This document shows positions 8,742-17,894 of a stretch of 64,000 bases of DNA, piece by piece. This DNA comes from G965227875 sp965227875 (GTDB lineage Bacteria > Pseudomonadota > Alphaproteobacteria > Rhizobiales > JAJFHC01), in assembly GCA_965227875.1 (NCBI GenBank), contig OZ245783.1, positions 558,001 through 622,000 of the forward strand, given 5' to 3'. The notes under the pieces were generated by a model, which worked only from the letters and a program-made list of their open reading frames with translations, was not told the origin of the DNA and ran no database searches. The translations under genes were made by a program, and so were the position numbers. The number at the start of each line of letters is the position of its first letter. Position 1 is the first letter of the stretch.

Positions 8742-10064
8742 ATGAATCTCAAGACCATTGCATCCGCGCTTGCCGTCGCCGCCGTGGCGGCCACGAGCGC
8801 GCCGCAGGCCAAGGCCGACGACCTCACGCTTTGCTGGGCCGCCTGGGACCCCGCAAATGCCCTGGTGGAGCTGTCCAAGGACTTCGAAAAGGAGTCCGGA
8901 CACAACATGAGCTTCGAGTTCGTGCCCTGGCCGAACTTCGCCGACCGCATGCTCAACGAGCTGAATTCCGGCGGCAAATTGTGCGACCTGATGATCGGCG
9001 ACAGCCAGTGGATCGGACTGGGCGCCGAGGCCGGGCACTACATCAAGCTCAACGACTTCTTCGAGGCCCAGGGCATCTCGATGGACGACTTCATCCCGGC
9101 AACCGTCACCGGGTATTCGGAATGGCCCAAGGGCACGCCGAACTACTGGGCGCTGCCGGCATTCGGCGACGTCGTCGGCTGGACCTACCGCAAGGACTGG
9201 TTCTCGCGACCGGAACTCCGCGACGAATTCAAGAAAAAGCACGGCCGCGAGCTCGACGTCCCGAAAACCCTCGCCGAACTGAAGGACATCGCGGAGTTTT
9301 TCCAGGGCCGTGAAATCGACGGCACCACCGTCTATGGAGCCGCGATCTACACGGAACGCGGATCCGAAGGCATCACCATGGGCGTGACCAACGTCCTCTA
9401 CAACTACGGCTTCAAGTACGAGAACCCCGACAAGCCCTACGATCTCGAAGGGTTCGTGAACTCCGCCGACGCGGTAAAGGGCCTGGAATTCTACAAGCAG
9501 CTTTATGACTGCTGCACGCCTCCCGGCTCGTCCGACTGGTACATGTCCGAGAACATCGACGCCTACAAGTCAGGCCAGGTCGCTCTCCAGATGAACTTCG
9601 CCTTCATCTGGCCGGGCGTGCACGCCGACCCGAATGTCGGCGGAGAGAAGTCGGGCTACTTCCCTAATCCGGCCGGACCGGGCGGACACTACGCGCAGCT
9701 CGGCGGCCAGGGCATCTCTGTCGTGTCCTACACCGACAGCAAGGACGCCGCGCTCGAGTACATCAAGTGGTTCGCCCAGCCCAAGATCCAGAAGAAATGG
9801 TGGGAACTCGGCGGTTACTCGGCCCTGCGGGCTGTCGTCGAAGACCCGGGCTTCGCCACCAGCCAGCCCTACGCCAAGACCTTTCTCGACTCCATGGCGA
9901 TCGTGAAGGACTTCTGGGCCGAACCCGCCTACGCATCGCTTCTGCTTCCCATGCAGGATCGCGTGCACAAGTATGTCATCGCCGGCGAGGGTACCGCGAA
10001 GGAAGCGCTCGACGCCCTGGTGAAGGACTGGGTGGAAGTCTTCGAAGACGAAGGCAAGCTCTAG
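8742..10064 (+). CDS. Sugar/polyol ABC transporter substrate-binding protein 1
   Basis: 440 residues, family 1 extracellular solute-binding protein. A Sec signal peptide (MNLKTIASALAVAAVAATSA, cut probably near APQAKA-DD at about residue 25) leads into a mature domain with aromatic-rich ligand cleft segments (DSQWIGLG, FGDVVGWTYRKDW). A GGAGGAG ribosome site precedes the start. It captures a sugar or sugar alcohol in the periplasm for the permeases encoded next. The Trp-rich sequence and the pairing with two ATPases resemble mannitol/sorbitol- or glycerol-type importers, but the ligand cannot be named from sequence. It is the first gene of the LacI-controlled operon. Confidence 0.92.
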   Translation: MNLKTIASALAVAAVAATSAPQAKADDLTLCWAAWDPANALVELSKDFEKESGHNMSFEFVPWPNFADRMLNELNSGGKLCDLMIGDSQWIGLGAEAGHYIKLNDFFEAQGISMDDFIPATVTGYSEWPKGTPNYWALPAFGDVVGWTYRKDWFSRPELRDEFKKKHGRELDVPKTLAELKDIAEFFQGREIDGTTVYGAAIYTERGSEGITMGVTNVLYNYGFKYENPDKPYDLEGFVNSADAVKGLEFYKQLYDCCTPPGSSDWYMSENIDAYKSGQVALQMNFAFIWPGVHADPNVGGEKSGYFPNPAGPGGHYAQLGGQGISVVSYTDSKDAALEYIKWFAQPKIQKKWWELGGYSALRAVVEDPGFATSQPYAKTFLDSMAIVKDFWAEPAYASLLLPMQDRVHKYVIAGEGTAKEALDALVKDWVEVFEDEGKL

Positions 10065-10080
10065 GGTCTGCCGCCCTGAA

Positions 10081-10142
10081 CCCGCAATAGATTGCGGGAC
10101 AAAGGTAAGCGCGGGGTCGTGTTCCTCCCTTCGGCCCCGCGC
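10081..10142 (+). repeat. Two stem-loops between binding-protein and permease genes
   Basis: CCCGCAA-TAGA-TTGCGGG (10081-10098) is a perfect 7-bp stem, and GCGCGGGG (10109-10116) pairs with CCCCGCGC (10135-10142). Neither is followed by a T-run, so they are more likely mRNA-stabilising or attenuating structures that keep binding-protein mRNA more abundant than permease mRNA. Confidence 0.6.
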
Positions 10143-10178
10143 GCAATCTTCGAACTTTGTGTCTAGGATAGACGGGTC

Positions 10179-11126
10179 ATGTCGGACACCGCAGCGGATC
10201 ATATTGCCAGAGCTACCCCGCCCGGGCTCGCGAGGAAGATCAAGGGAGCCTCGGACCTGACGATTGCCTGGTTCTTCGTCACGCCGACGATCGTGCTCCT
10301 GCTGGCGATCAATATATTCCCGCTGATCTGGACCATCTGGCTCAGTTTCACCAATTTCCGCGCCAACCGTCCGAACGCCGACGTCAAATGGATCGGCCTG
10401 CGAAACTACGAACGCATCCTCACGGACGGTGACATCTGGCTGACCATGCAGGCCACGGCGCACTTCCTGTTCTGGACGCTCTTTCTGCAGGTCCTGATCG
10501 GTTTCGCGCTGGCCTGGCTCATCAACAGGAAGTTCAAGGGCAACGATCTCTGGACGACCATCATCGTGCTGCCGATGATGCTCTCACCTGCGGTCGTCGG
10601 CAACTTCTGGACATTCCTCTATCAGCCCCAGATCGGACTGTTCAACTACGCGGTGGCCTTTCTCTTCGGAGGCGACCCGACCGCGTTCTCCATGATCGGG
10701 GACAAGGCGCTTGCGCCATGGTCCATCGTCATCGTCGACACGTGGATGTGGACGCCCTTCGTCATGCTGATCTGCCTCGCCGGCCTGCGGTCGATCCCGG
10801 ACAGCATTTACGAGGCCGCGGAATGCGACCGCGCGTCCAAGTGGCGCCAGTTCTGGACCATCACAGTCCCGATGGTGCTGCCCTTCCTCATGCTCGCCGT
10901 CCTTTTCCGCGGCATCGAGAACTTCAAGATGTTCGACCTTGTCGTTCAGCTGACGGGCGGCGGACCGGGTTCGACCACAGAACTGACTTCGATCAACCTG
11001 AAACGGGAAGCCTTCGAAAAGTGGCGGACAGGCTACTCGTCCGCCTACGCGATCATTCTGTTCGTCACCGTATTCGGACTTGCATCGATCTACGTCAAGG
11101 CGCTGAACAAGGTCAAAGAGAGATGA
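10179..11126 (+). CDS. ABC transporter permease 1 (MalF type)
   Basis: 315 residues with about six membrane segments; the first spans roughly residues 28-52. The cytoplasmic coupling EAA loop reads YEAAECDRASKWRQFWTI followed by VPMVLP, the standard contact with the ATPase. Residues LTGGGPGSTTE mark the MalF/UgpA branch. It forms half of the inner-membrane channel with the next gene product, which it overlaps by ATGA. No ribosome site is obvious at the start, but the residues from MSDTAADHI fit the usual short N-terminus. Confidence 0.93.
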   Translation: MSDTAADHIARATPPGLARKIKGASDLTIAWFFVTPTIVLLLAINIFPLIWTIWLSFTNFRANRPNADVKWIGLRNYERILTDGDIWLTMQATAHFLFWTLFLQVLIGFALAWLINRKFKGNDLWTTIIVLPMMLSPAVVGNFWTFLYQPQIGLFNYAVAFLFGGDPTAFSMIGDKALAPWSIVIVDTWMWTPFVMLICLAGLRSIPDSIYEAAECDRASKWRQFWTITVPMVLPFLMLAVLFRGIENFKMFDLVVQLTGGGPGSTTELTSINLKREAFEKWRTGYSSAYAIILFVTVFGLASIYVKALNKVKER

Positions 11127-12061
11127 GCGGCTACTCGATCACGGAACCGTCGAACCGGCAGAAATGGATCGCCGGCACGCTGGTGGTCGGCTATGCGCTG
11201 ATAACCCTTCTGCCGCTGCTCTGGATCCTGGCAACCGGGTTCAAGTCGTCTTCGGACGCCATCGCCTATCCGCCGAAGGTCGCTTTCGAGCCGACCCTTG
11301 AGGGTTATGTCAACCTGTTCACGACGCAGACACGGCAGACCCCGGCCTATCTCGAAGCCAATCCGCCGCAGACCTGGTACGAGGAAATCGTCCACGAGAA
11401 GGGCATGGTCATCGCTGGGCCGTCCCGTTTCGGGGAGAGGTTTCTGAACTCGACCATCATCGGGTTCGGCTCGACCTTCCTGTCGGTATTTCTCGGCACC
11501 CTCGCCGCCTATGCGTTCTCGCGCTTCAGGGTTCCCCTCAAGGACGACCTGCTGTTCTTCATCCTCTCGACGCGCATGATGCCGCCGATCGCCGTGGCCA
11601 TCCCCATCTTCCTGATGTACCGCGCCGTCGGACTGTCGGACTCGCATGCCGGGATGATCCTGCTCTATACGGCGGTAAATCTTTCGCTCTCGGTGTGGCT
11701 GCTCAAGGGATTCATCGACGAGATTCCGCGCGAATACGAGGAAGCCGCGCTCATCGACGGCTACACGCGCTTCCAGGCGTTCTACAAGATCGTCCTGCCG
11801 CAGGCCGCGACGGGGATAGCGTCCACCGCAGTCTTCTGCCTGATCTTTGCGTGGAACGAATATGCCTTTGCCGTGCTCCTGACATCCGGAACGGCCCAGA
11901 CAGCGCCGCCCTTCATACCGACCATAATCGGCGTCGCGGGTCAGGACTGGCCGGCGGTCGCCGCGGGCGCGTCGATCTTTCTTCTGCCTGTGATGGTGTT
12001 CACCATCCTGCTGCGCAAGCACCTGCTCAGGGGCATCACTTTCGGAGCCGTGCGAAAATGA
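11123..12061 (+). CDS. ABC transporter permease 2 (MalG type)
   Basis: 312 residues, six predicted membrane segments. The EAA loop is YEEAALIDGYTRFQAFYKIV followed by LPQA, and the MalG-type N-terminal ATGFKSS motif is present. A periplasmic insert of about 50 residues (roughly 60-105, rich in Thr, Pro and Glu) separates segments 1 and 2, longer than in maltose-type MalG. It is translationally coupled at both ends by ATGA overlaps. Confidence 0.93.
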   Translation: MSGYSITEPSNRQKWIAGTLVVGYALITLLPLLWILATGFKSSSDAIAYPPKVAFEPTLEGYVNLFTTQTRQTPAYLEANPPQTWYEEIVHEKGMVIAGPSRFGERFLNSTIIGFGSTFLSVFLGTLAAYAFSRFRVPLKDDLLFFILSTRMMPPIAVAIPIFLMYRAVGLSDSHAGMILLYTAVNLSLSVWLLKGFIDEIPREYEEAALIDGYTRFQAFYKIVLPQAATGIASTAVFCLIFAWNEYAFAVLLTSGTAQTAPPFIPTIIGVAGQDWPAVAAGASIFLLPVMVFTILLRKHLLRGITFGAVRK

Positions 12062-12246
12062 GATCCTTCGTCAACGGCCTCCTGCGCCTGAAGCGCGGAC
12101 CGTGGGAACTTGTCGCCTCGGTCCTCATCGCCATCGGCGTGGTCATGCTCATGCAGCCCTTCGTTCTCTGGGCCTTCACCTACTCGTTCATCGTTACACT
12201 GACCGGCACAGCGATGTTCATCATCGTGAGCCACTTCCCGGAGTGA
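12058..12246 (+). CDS. Small two-segment membrane protein of the ABC importer operon
   Basis: 62 residues beginning MRSFVNGLLRLKRGPWELVA. Two hydrophobic stretches (about 18-38 and 40-58) predict a hairpin membrane protein with a positively charged cytoplasmic N-terminus. Its ATG overlaps the permease stop and the first ATPase starts 21 nt after its stop, so it is translated with the transporter. I do not recognise a named family. Similar small membrane proteins occur in some glycerol/polyol importer operons, which suggests an accessory subunit of the permease; this is inference. Confidence 0.75.
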   Translation: MRSFVNGLLRLKRGPWELVASVLIAIGVVMLMQPFVLWAFTYSFIVTLTGTAMFIIVSHFPE

Positions 12247-12266
12247 CCGCAGCGAAATGATCCGCA

Positions 12267-13364
12267 ATGGCTGAAATTCTCATCCAGAACATACGAAAGG
12301 AGTTCGGCGCCTTCACCGCCGTCCAGTCGTCGTCCTTCAAGGTCGAGGACGGCGAGTTCTTCATGCTGCTCGGACCGTCGGGCTGCGGCAAGACGACGAC
12401 ACTGAGAATGATCGCCGGTCTCGAACTGCCGACGTCGGGAGAGATCTACATCGGCGGCGAGGAAGTCGGCCGCAAGAGAGCCAGCCAGCGCGACATCGCC
12501 TTCGTGTTCCAGATGTTCGCGCTCTATCCGCACATGAACGTCCGCAAGAACATCAGCTATCCGCTCGTAAGCCAGGGCATGTCCAGGGACCAGGTTCGCC
12601 GGAAGGTCGCCGAGGCGGCGGCAATCCTCGGCATTGAAGACATCCTCGATTCTCCCGTAAGCGGGCTGTCCGGCGGCGACCGTCAGCGCGTCGCCCTCGG
12701 CCGGGCCATTGTCCGCAACCCGAAATGTTTTCTCATGGACGAGCCCCTCGGCGCACTCGACGCCGAATTCCGCGAGCACATGTCCGAGGAGCTCCGCAGT
12801 CTTCACGACAGGATGGGCGCCACCACCGTCTACGTCACCCATGACCAGCTCGAGGCGATGCAGATGGGCGACAAGATCGTGGTGATGAATCACGGCGTCA
12901 TCGAACAGTTCGGCACGCCGCGCGACATCTACGACAAGCCGGCGACCATGTTCGTCGCCGATTTCATCGGCTCCCCGTCCATGAATTTCCTCAAGTTCCA
13001 CGGCAGCGTCGAGATCGGCGCCACGTCGGTCGAACTCCACCACGCGCAACTGGGCGTGCCGGCGTTGCGCCAGGCCTTTACCGGCGACATGGTCTTCGGC
13101 GTCAGGCCCGAGCACGTCAAGCTTTCGGACGATGCGGGATACAGGGGCGAGATCCTCGCCACCGAATATCTCGGAACGACCCAGGTCCTGACGCTCGCCA
13201 CGCATAACGGTGAAATCAAGGCGCGCATACCGGCCGACACGGTCGTTCGCACCGGAGAGACGGTCGGTCTCGAGTTCAACCCTGCCACGGTCACCCTGTT
13301 CGACAACCAGTCGGGACGCGCGATCCGTTCGGATCTGAACGAAGGGGTGCTTTCGCATGGCTGA
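12267..13364 (+). CDS. ABC transporter ATP-binding protein 1 (UgpC/MalK type)
   Basis: 365 residues. Walker A (GPSGCGKTTT, about residue 36), Q-loop (VFQMFALYPHM), signature LSGGDRQRVALGRA, Walker B (CFLMDEP) and switch His (VTHDQ) are complete. The signature has Asp in place of the usual Gln (LSGGD). The C-terminal third is a TOBE/MalK regulatory domain (FGVRPEHVKLS). It energises import through the two permeases. It overlaps the next ATPase gene by 8 nt, so this importer probably uses an ATPase heterodimer. Confidence 0.93.
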   Translation: MAEILIQNIRKEFGAFTAVQSSSFKVEDGEFFMLLGPSGCGKTTTLRMIAGLELPTSGEIYIGGEEVGRKRASQRDIAFVFQMFALYPHMNVRKNISYPLVSQGMSRDQVRRKVAEAAAILGIEDILDSPVSGLSGGDRQRVALGRAIVRNPKCFLMDEPLGALDAEFREHMSEELRSLHDRMGATTVYVTHDQLEAMQMGDKIVVMNHGVIEQFGTPRDIYDKPATMFVADFIGSPSMNFLKFHGSVEIGATSVELHHAQLGVPALRQAFTGDMVFGVRPEHVKLSDDAGYRGEILATEYLGTTQVLTLATHNGEIKARIPADTVVRTGETVGLEFNPATVTLFDNQSGRAIRSDLNEGVLSHG

Positions 13365-14352
13365 AGTGGAATTGCGGAGCGTGTCGAAAGCCTACGGATC
13401 GACAAATGCGGTCGACGACCTGACCATGACCATCGACGATGGAGGTTTTGTCGTCCTGCTCGGCCCGACCGGTGCGGGAAAGACGACGACCCTGCGCCTG
13501 ATATCCGGGCTCGAGCGGCCCGACGGTGGATCCATCCACATTTCCGGCCGGCCGGTCAACGCCGAGACACCCGCCCAGCGCGACGTGGCGATGGTCTTCC
13601 AGCAGTACTCCCTGTATCCGCACATGACCGTGCGCGAAAACCTGTCCTTCCCGCTCCGTTCGCCGGTCCTGCGCACGCCGGAGACCGAGATCGAACGCAA
13701 GGTGCAGCAGGTCGCGGAGGTCCTGCACATCACCGGCAAGCTCGACAACAAGGCGACCGCGCTTTCCGGCGGCGAGATGCAGCGCGTGTCCATCGGAAGG
13801 GCCCTCGTCAGGGAGCCCGCGATCTACCTGATGGATGAGCCGCTCAGCTCGCTGGACGCGAAACTCCGCGCGGAACTCCGCATCGAGCTCAAGCGCATCC
13901 ACGCAACGCTCGGCGCCACGCTTCTCTATGTCACCCACGACCAGGTCGAGGCGATGACGATGGCGACGCGCATCGGCGTGCTTGACGAGGGCAGGCTCGT
14001 GCAATTCGGCTCGCCACGCGAGATCTACGAAGACCCCGTCAGCCTCTACGTGGCCGGACGACTGGGCCTGCCCAGAATCAACACCCTGCCTGCCGACCTC
14101 TTCGCCGGCGCGCCTTCGGGCGCGGTCACCATCGGCCTCCGCCCTGAACATATCCATCAGGGCGAGGGCAAGCCATCAACCGTCGTCCGCATCGATCATC
14201 TCGGAGACCAGACGCGCCTGCACCTGACGTGCGAAGGCCACGAGATCGTCACCCTGACCGACCCTCACACGGTCCTGGAGGCGGGCGACATCGTCAACAT
14301 CCGGCCTCGAAATCCCCTCTATTTCGACGCTGGCGGCAACCGGATTCGCTAA
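13357..14352 (+). CDS. ABC transporter ATP-binding protein 2 (UgpC/MalK type)
   Basis: 331 residues. Walker A (GPTGAGKTTT), signature LSGGEMQRVSIGRAL, Walker B (IYLMDEP) and VTHDQ are intact, and a shortened TOBE domain contains GLRPEHI. Two different MalK-type ATPases in one operon are typical of glycerol/polyol-type importers rather than maltose-type ones that use a homodimer. It overlaps the previous gene by 8 nt and is followed by the kinase gene after 11 nt. Confidence 0.93.
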   Translation: MAEVELRSVSKAYGSTNAVDDLTMTIDDGGFVVLLGPTGAGKTTTLRLISGLERPDGGSIHISGRPVNAETPAQRDVAMVFQQYSLYPHMTVRENLSFPLRSPVLRTPETEIERKVQQVAEVLHITGKLDNKATALSGGEMQRVSIGRALVREPAIYLMDEPLSSLDAKLRAELRIELKRIHATLGATLLYVTHDQVEAMTMATRIGVLDEGRLVQFGSPREIYEDPVSLYVAGRLGLPRINTLPADLFAGAPSGAVTIGLRPEHIHQGEGKPSTVVRIDHLGDQTRLHLTCEGHEIVTLTDPHTVLEAGDIVNIRPRNPLYFDAGGNRIR

Positions 14353-14363
14353 GGAGACTTGTC

Positions 14364-15983
14364 ATGAGCCAGTTCATCAATTCCAGGGAAGCGCTCGTCA
14401 CCGAGGCGATCGACGGCATGCTGCGGCACGCCGGCGGCCGGCTCGCGCGCCTTGACGGCTATCCCCACATCAAGGTCGTCCTGAGGAACGACTGGGACAG
14501 GTCCAAGGTTGCGCTCGTCTCGGGAGGCGGATCGGGGCACGAACCAAGCCATGCCGGTTTCGTCGGACAGGGCATGCTCACCGCGGCGGTCTGCGGCGAA
14601 GTCTTCGCGTCGCCATCGGTGGACGCGGTGCTCGCCGGCATTCTCGCCGTCACGGGAAAGGCCGGGTGTCTGCTCATCGTCAAGAACTACACCGGTGACC
14701 GACTGAATTTCGGATTGGCTGCGGAGCGCGCACGCGCTTTCGGACTCAACGTCAACATGGTCATCGTGGACGACGACATCGCGCTTCCCGACCTTCCGCA
14801 GGCCCGGGGTGTAGCGGGAACGCTTTTCGTGCACAAGATTGCCGGTGCGCTTGCCGAACAGGGCGCGGACCTGGAAACCGTGACCAAGGCGGCCCGCGAC
14901 GTCATCGCCGGGGTTGCCTCGATCGGCATGTCGACCGATTCCTGCACAGTCCCCGGCAACGTAAAGGACAACCGCATTCCGGCGGGAAAGGCGGAGCTCG
15001 GACTTGGCATCCACGGCGAGCCCGGAATCGAGCAGGTCGATTTTTCCGGTGCCGCCGCTGCCATCGCAATGGTGGTCGACAGGCTCTCCGCGCGCGTAGG
15101 GCCGGGCCCGCACGCCGCACTCGTCAACAATCTCGGAAGCTCCACACCCCTCGAGATGTCCGTCCTCGTCGAGGAACTCCTCAAGTCGGGGATCGGCGAC
15201 CGCATACGCTGGGTGATCGGCCCCGCTCCGCTCATGACGTCTCTGGACATGCGGGGCTTTTCTGTTTCGCTGCTCCCCGTGGGCAAGGCGGAGGAAACCG
15301 GCCTGATGGCGCCTGTCGCCTGCGAGGCCTGGCCGGGATGCCATGCGGTCGGCCAGTTCGAGATCCTGCCCCTGCCGGACGGCCTGACGCCGATCGCGCC
15401 GATGCCTTCGAAACACGAAGAAAACCGGGCGTTCATCGAAAGCTGCTGCCGGTTGTTCATCGAGGCTGAAGACGAGTTGAACGCCCTCGACCAGAAGTCG
15501 GGCGACGGCGATACGGGCAGTACGCTGGCAACAGCGGCACACGCCCTGATCGACGCCCTCGACCGGCTGCCGCAGGCCGACATCACCCAGCTCTACCGCG
15601 CGATCGGTCTTGAACTGAGCCAGACAATGGGCGGTTCGTCCGGTGTGCTTCTGGCGATCTTCTTCGCGGCGGCGGGAGACGCGTCGGCAAGCGGTGAGGA
15701 TGCGATAGGATCCCTCAAGGCTGCGCTCGGCCGCGTCCGGGAGGTTGGCGGCGCCGCGCCGGGCGACCGCACGATGATCGACGCCCTCGCACCGGCTCTC
15801 GACGAACTCGCCAAGGGGATACCGGCGGCAGCGCGCGCTGCGCGCGCAGGCGCCGACGCCACTGCGAAGATCGAGAGAGCACGGGCCGGACGGGCAAGCT
15901 ATGTCGCATCGGAAAACCTTGTCGGCCATAACGATCCGGGCGCGGAAGCCGTCGCGAAACTGTTCGAGCACCTGGCCGGTTAG
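14364..15983 (+). CDS. Fused DhaK-DhaL dihydroxyacetone/ketotetrose kinase
   Basis: 539 residues. The DhaK half (to about residue 330) has the nucleophile-type His that covalently holds the ketose (GIHGEPG, about residue 217) and GGGSGHEPSHAGFVG. The DhaL half has the Asp-rich Mg-ATP site (DQKSGDGDTGST, about 375) and GGSSGVL. The fusion makes it an ATP-dependent enzyme, not the PEP-dependent PTS kind, and no DhaM is present. The start has an AAGGAG site at 14351-14356. Fused relatives phosphorylate dihydroxyacetone, L-erythrulose or D-erythrulose. With an importer and two SDRs nearby, a tetritol/tetrulose role is plausible but unproven. Confidence 0.9.
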   Translation: MSQFINSREALVTEAIDGMLRHAGGRLARLDGYPHIKVVLRNDWDRSKVALVSGGGSGHEPSHAGFVGQGMLTAAVCGEVFASPSVDAVLAGILAVTGKAGCLLIVKNYTGDRLNFGLAAERARAFGLNVNMVIVDDDIALPDLPQARGVAGTLFVHKIAGALAEQGADLETVTKAARDVIAGVASIGMSTDSCTVPGNVKDNRIPAGKAELGLGIHGEPGIEQVDFSGAAAAIAMVVDRLSARVGPGPHAALVNNLGSSTPLEMSVLVEELLKSGIGDRIRWVIGPAPLMTSLDMRGFSVSLLPVGKAEETGLMAPVACEAWPGCHAVGQFEILPLPDGLTPIAPMPSKHEENRAFIESCCRLFIEAEDELNALDQKSGDGDTGSTLATAAHALIDALDRLPQADITQLYRAIGLELSQTMGGSSGVLLAIFFAAAGDASASGEDAIGSLKAALGRVREVGGAAPGDRTMIDALAPALDELAKGIPAAARAARAGADATAKIERARAGRASYVASENLVGHNDPGAEAVAKLFEHLAG

Positions 15984-15993
15984 CTCCGGCCAG
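15972..15993. terminator. Stem-loop between convergent operons
   Basis: CTGGCCGG-TTAGCT-CCGGCCAG is a perfect 8-bp stem with a 6-nt loop that includes the kinase stop codon. There is no T-run, so intrinsic termination is uncertain; it sits where the two convergent operons meet. Confidence 0.4.
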
Positions 15994-16013
15994 CCTGCCC
16001 GGCGTCGCCTCTA

Positions 16014-17060
16014 TTAGGGCTGTGAACCCTTGGCGTACGCCTCGAGTTTCGCCAGCCAGCGCGCATTCGTGACGATATCGCGGTTGACGATCCCGTCGGG
16101 TTTCGAGCCCCGCATGACGGCCATGACGGCATCGATATCCGCCGCCCCGATATTCGCGAAACACTGGTCGGTGAAACAAAGGGCGTGTGGCGTCATGATC
16201 ACGTTGTCCATGGACACCAGCGGATTGTCCGCCGCCGACGGCTCCTGCTCGAAAACGTCCAGTGCTGCGCCTGCGATCCGGCCCTCGCGCAGTGCATCGA
16301 CCAGCGCACTCTCGTCGACGATCGGCCCGCGCGCGGTGTTGATGAGATAGGCCGAGGGCTTCATCCGGGCCAACCGGTCCGCGTTGACGAGCCCCCTCGT
16401 CTCGTCGTTCAGCGGGCAGTTGACGGCGAGGAAATCCGCGCGGGCGAACAGTTCGTCCAGGTCAACGAGGTCCACCCCGAGTCCCGCGGCGACGGCCGGG
16501 TCGGCGAACGGATCGCAGGCGATGAGCTTCATGTCGAGCGGCGCGACGAGACGGAACATTTCCGCCCCGATATTGCCGATGCCGACCGAACCGAGCGTAC
16601 GGCCCACCAGCCCGGTCCCCATGTGCTGGGCCCGTTCCGCCCATCCTTCCGGACCGCGCCTCGTCAGCCCGGCCTTGATCATCAGCTTCGTGGACAGGGC
16701 CAGCAGAAAGGTCAGGATGCAGGTGGCGACCGGCCGGCGCACGCCGCCGGGCGTGATGACGAGCGCGACGCCGTTGGCGTCACAGGCATCCACGTCGACC
16801 GTGTCGAAGCCGACGCCGAACCGGGCGATGAGCGAGAGGCGGCCATCACCCGGAAAACTGTCGCGGTCGAAGCGCGGCGTCAGCAGGATGAGGGCATCGT
16901 AGCCCTCGATGTCATCCGCGGCGATGCGGCCGTCGGTGACCGGAACGAACGACCACTCGATATCCCGGGCGTTATCGAGCGGCGAGAGGTCGAAGGACGG
17001 AAATGCCGGAGAACCGTCGGGCTTCTGGAAATCCGCACTGAGCGCAACCCTGAATGTCAT
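16014..17060 (-). CDS. D-isomer-specific 2-hydroxyacid dehydrogenase
   Basis: 348 residues. The Rossmann loop GSVGIGNIGAEM, the Arg-containing NTARG block, the catalytic Glu (about in AALDVFEQEP) and the catalytic His (MTPHALCFT) match the PGDH/glyoxylate reductase family. The start at 17060 is fixed by a GGAGG site 8 nt upstream; an in-frame ATG 48 nt earlier lacks one. It is the last gene of the apionate operon. A role reducing glyoxylate/hydroxypyruvate-type products, or oxidising a hydroxyacid released by the RuBisCO-like step, is plausible but inferred. Confidence 0.88.
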   Translation of the reverse strand: MTFRVALSADFQKPDGSPAFPSFDLSPLDNARDIEWSFVPVTDGRIAADDIEGYDALILLTPRFDRDSFPGDGRLSLIARFGVGFDTVDVDACDANGVALVITPGGVRRPVATCILTFLLALSTKLMIKAGLTRRGPEGWAERAQHMGTGLVGRTLGSVGIGNIGAEMFRLVAPLDMKLIACDPFADPAVAAGLGVDLVDLDELFARADFLAVNCPLNDETRGLVNADRLARMKPSAYLINTARGPIVDESALVDALREGRIAGAALDVFEQEPSAADNPLVSMDNVIMTPHALCFTDQCFANIGAADIDAVMAVMRGSKPDGIVNRDIVTNARWLAKLEAYAKGSQP

Positions 17061-17094
17061 TGGCGTTCCTCCTTTTAAACTCATCGGTCCATGT

Positions 17095-17871
17095 TCATCC
17101 GTGTTCAAGCGCCGCCTTTACCGACGCGAGACCGTCCGTCAGCGCCCGTTGCAGGATCCAGACATCTCCCAGGTAGCAGATGAAATCGCAGCCATCCCTG
17201 TGGAGCGCCGCGCCCTCTTTTCCCGAGGCGACAAGGCGCCCGACGCTGACACCGTTCCGCTTCGCCGCCGCCATGACGGCATCGACGGCATCCGTGAAAA
17301 CCGGGCTGTCGAACCGGCCCGGTATGCCGAGCGAGGCGCTGAGATCGAAATGCCCGATCCACAGGCAGTCGACACCGTCCAGCGCGGCAATCTCTTCGCA
17401 ATTCTCCACCCCCTCGGCGGTTTCGATCAGGGCGGCGAATACCGTCTTGTCGTTCGCGGCCGCCATCGCGTCCAGCACCGGCGCGGGCCGGTAGTCGTCA
17501 TGCGCGATCGCAAAGGCACATCCGCGGCGTCCGGCGGGCGGGTAGTTGATCGCCTCGATGCATTTGCGCGCCTCCTCAGGCGTTCCAAGCATGGGTGGTA
17601 TGATCCCCTGGGCGCCCACGTCGCAGGCCCGCGCCAGGTCGCGATAGTCTTTCGATGGCGGACGCAGGACCGTGGCGATGCCGACATCGTGGAGATTGCG
17701 CAGCACCGCCTTGGCCGTCTCGAAGGTGAAACCGCTGTGCTCCATGTCCACGAATGCGAATTCGCAACCCGACGATTTCAGGATGTTGCCAATCCCCGGC
17801 GTTGCGAACTCGCCGATATAGGTGCCGAGTTTCAACGACCGGTCGGCTGCAAGTTCCCGGAATGTGGCCAT
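17095..17871 (-). CDS. HpcH/HpaI-family aldolase
   Basis: 258 residues, a TIM-barrel class II aldolase of the HpcH/HpaI family. The family features are FVDMEHSGF near residue 42, the RPP loop (TVLRPPSKD), GAQGIIPPM, the metal-ligand Glu (ALIETAEGVEN) and IGHFDLSASLG (second metal ligand Asp). Such enzymes cleave 2-keto-3-deoxy or related acids into pyruvate plus an aldehyde. It follows the transporter ATPase by 23 nt and precedes the hydroxyacid dehydrogenase by 34 nt. Its step in apionate catabolism is not established in the pathways I know, so it may serve a second branch. Confidence 0.86.
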   Translation of the reverse strand: MATFRELAADRSLKLGTYIGEFATPGIGNILKSSGCEFAFVDMEHSGFTFETAKAVLRNLHDVGIATVLRPPSKDYRDLARACDVGAQGIIPPMLGTPEEARKCIEAINYPPAGRRGCAFAIAHDDYRPAPVLDAMAAANDKTVFAALIETAEGVENCEEIAALDGVDCLWIGHFDLSASLGIPGRFDSPVFTDAVDAVMAAAKRNGVSVGRLVASGKEGAALHRDGCDFICYLGDVWILQRALTDGLASVKAALEHG

Positions 17872-17894
17872 GCCCGCTCCTCCAGTTCACGTGT

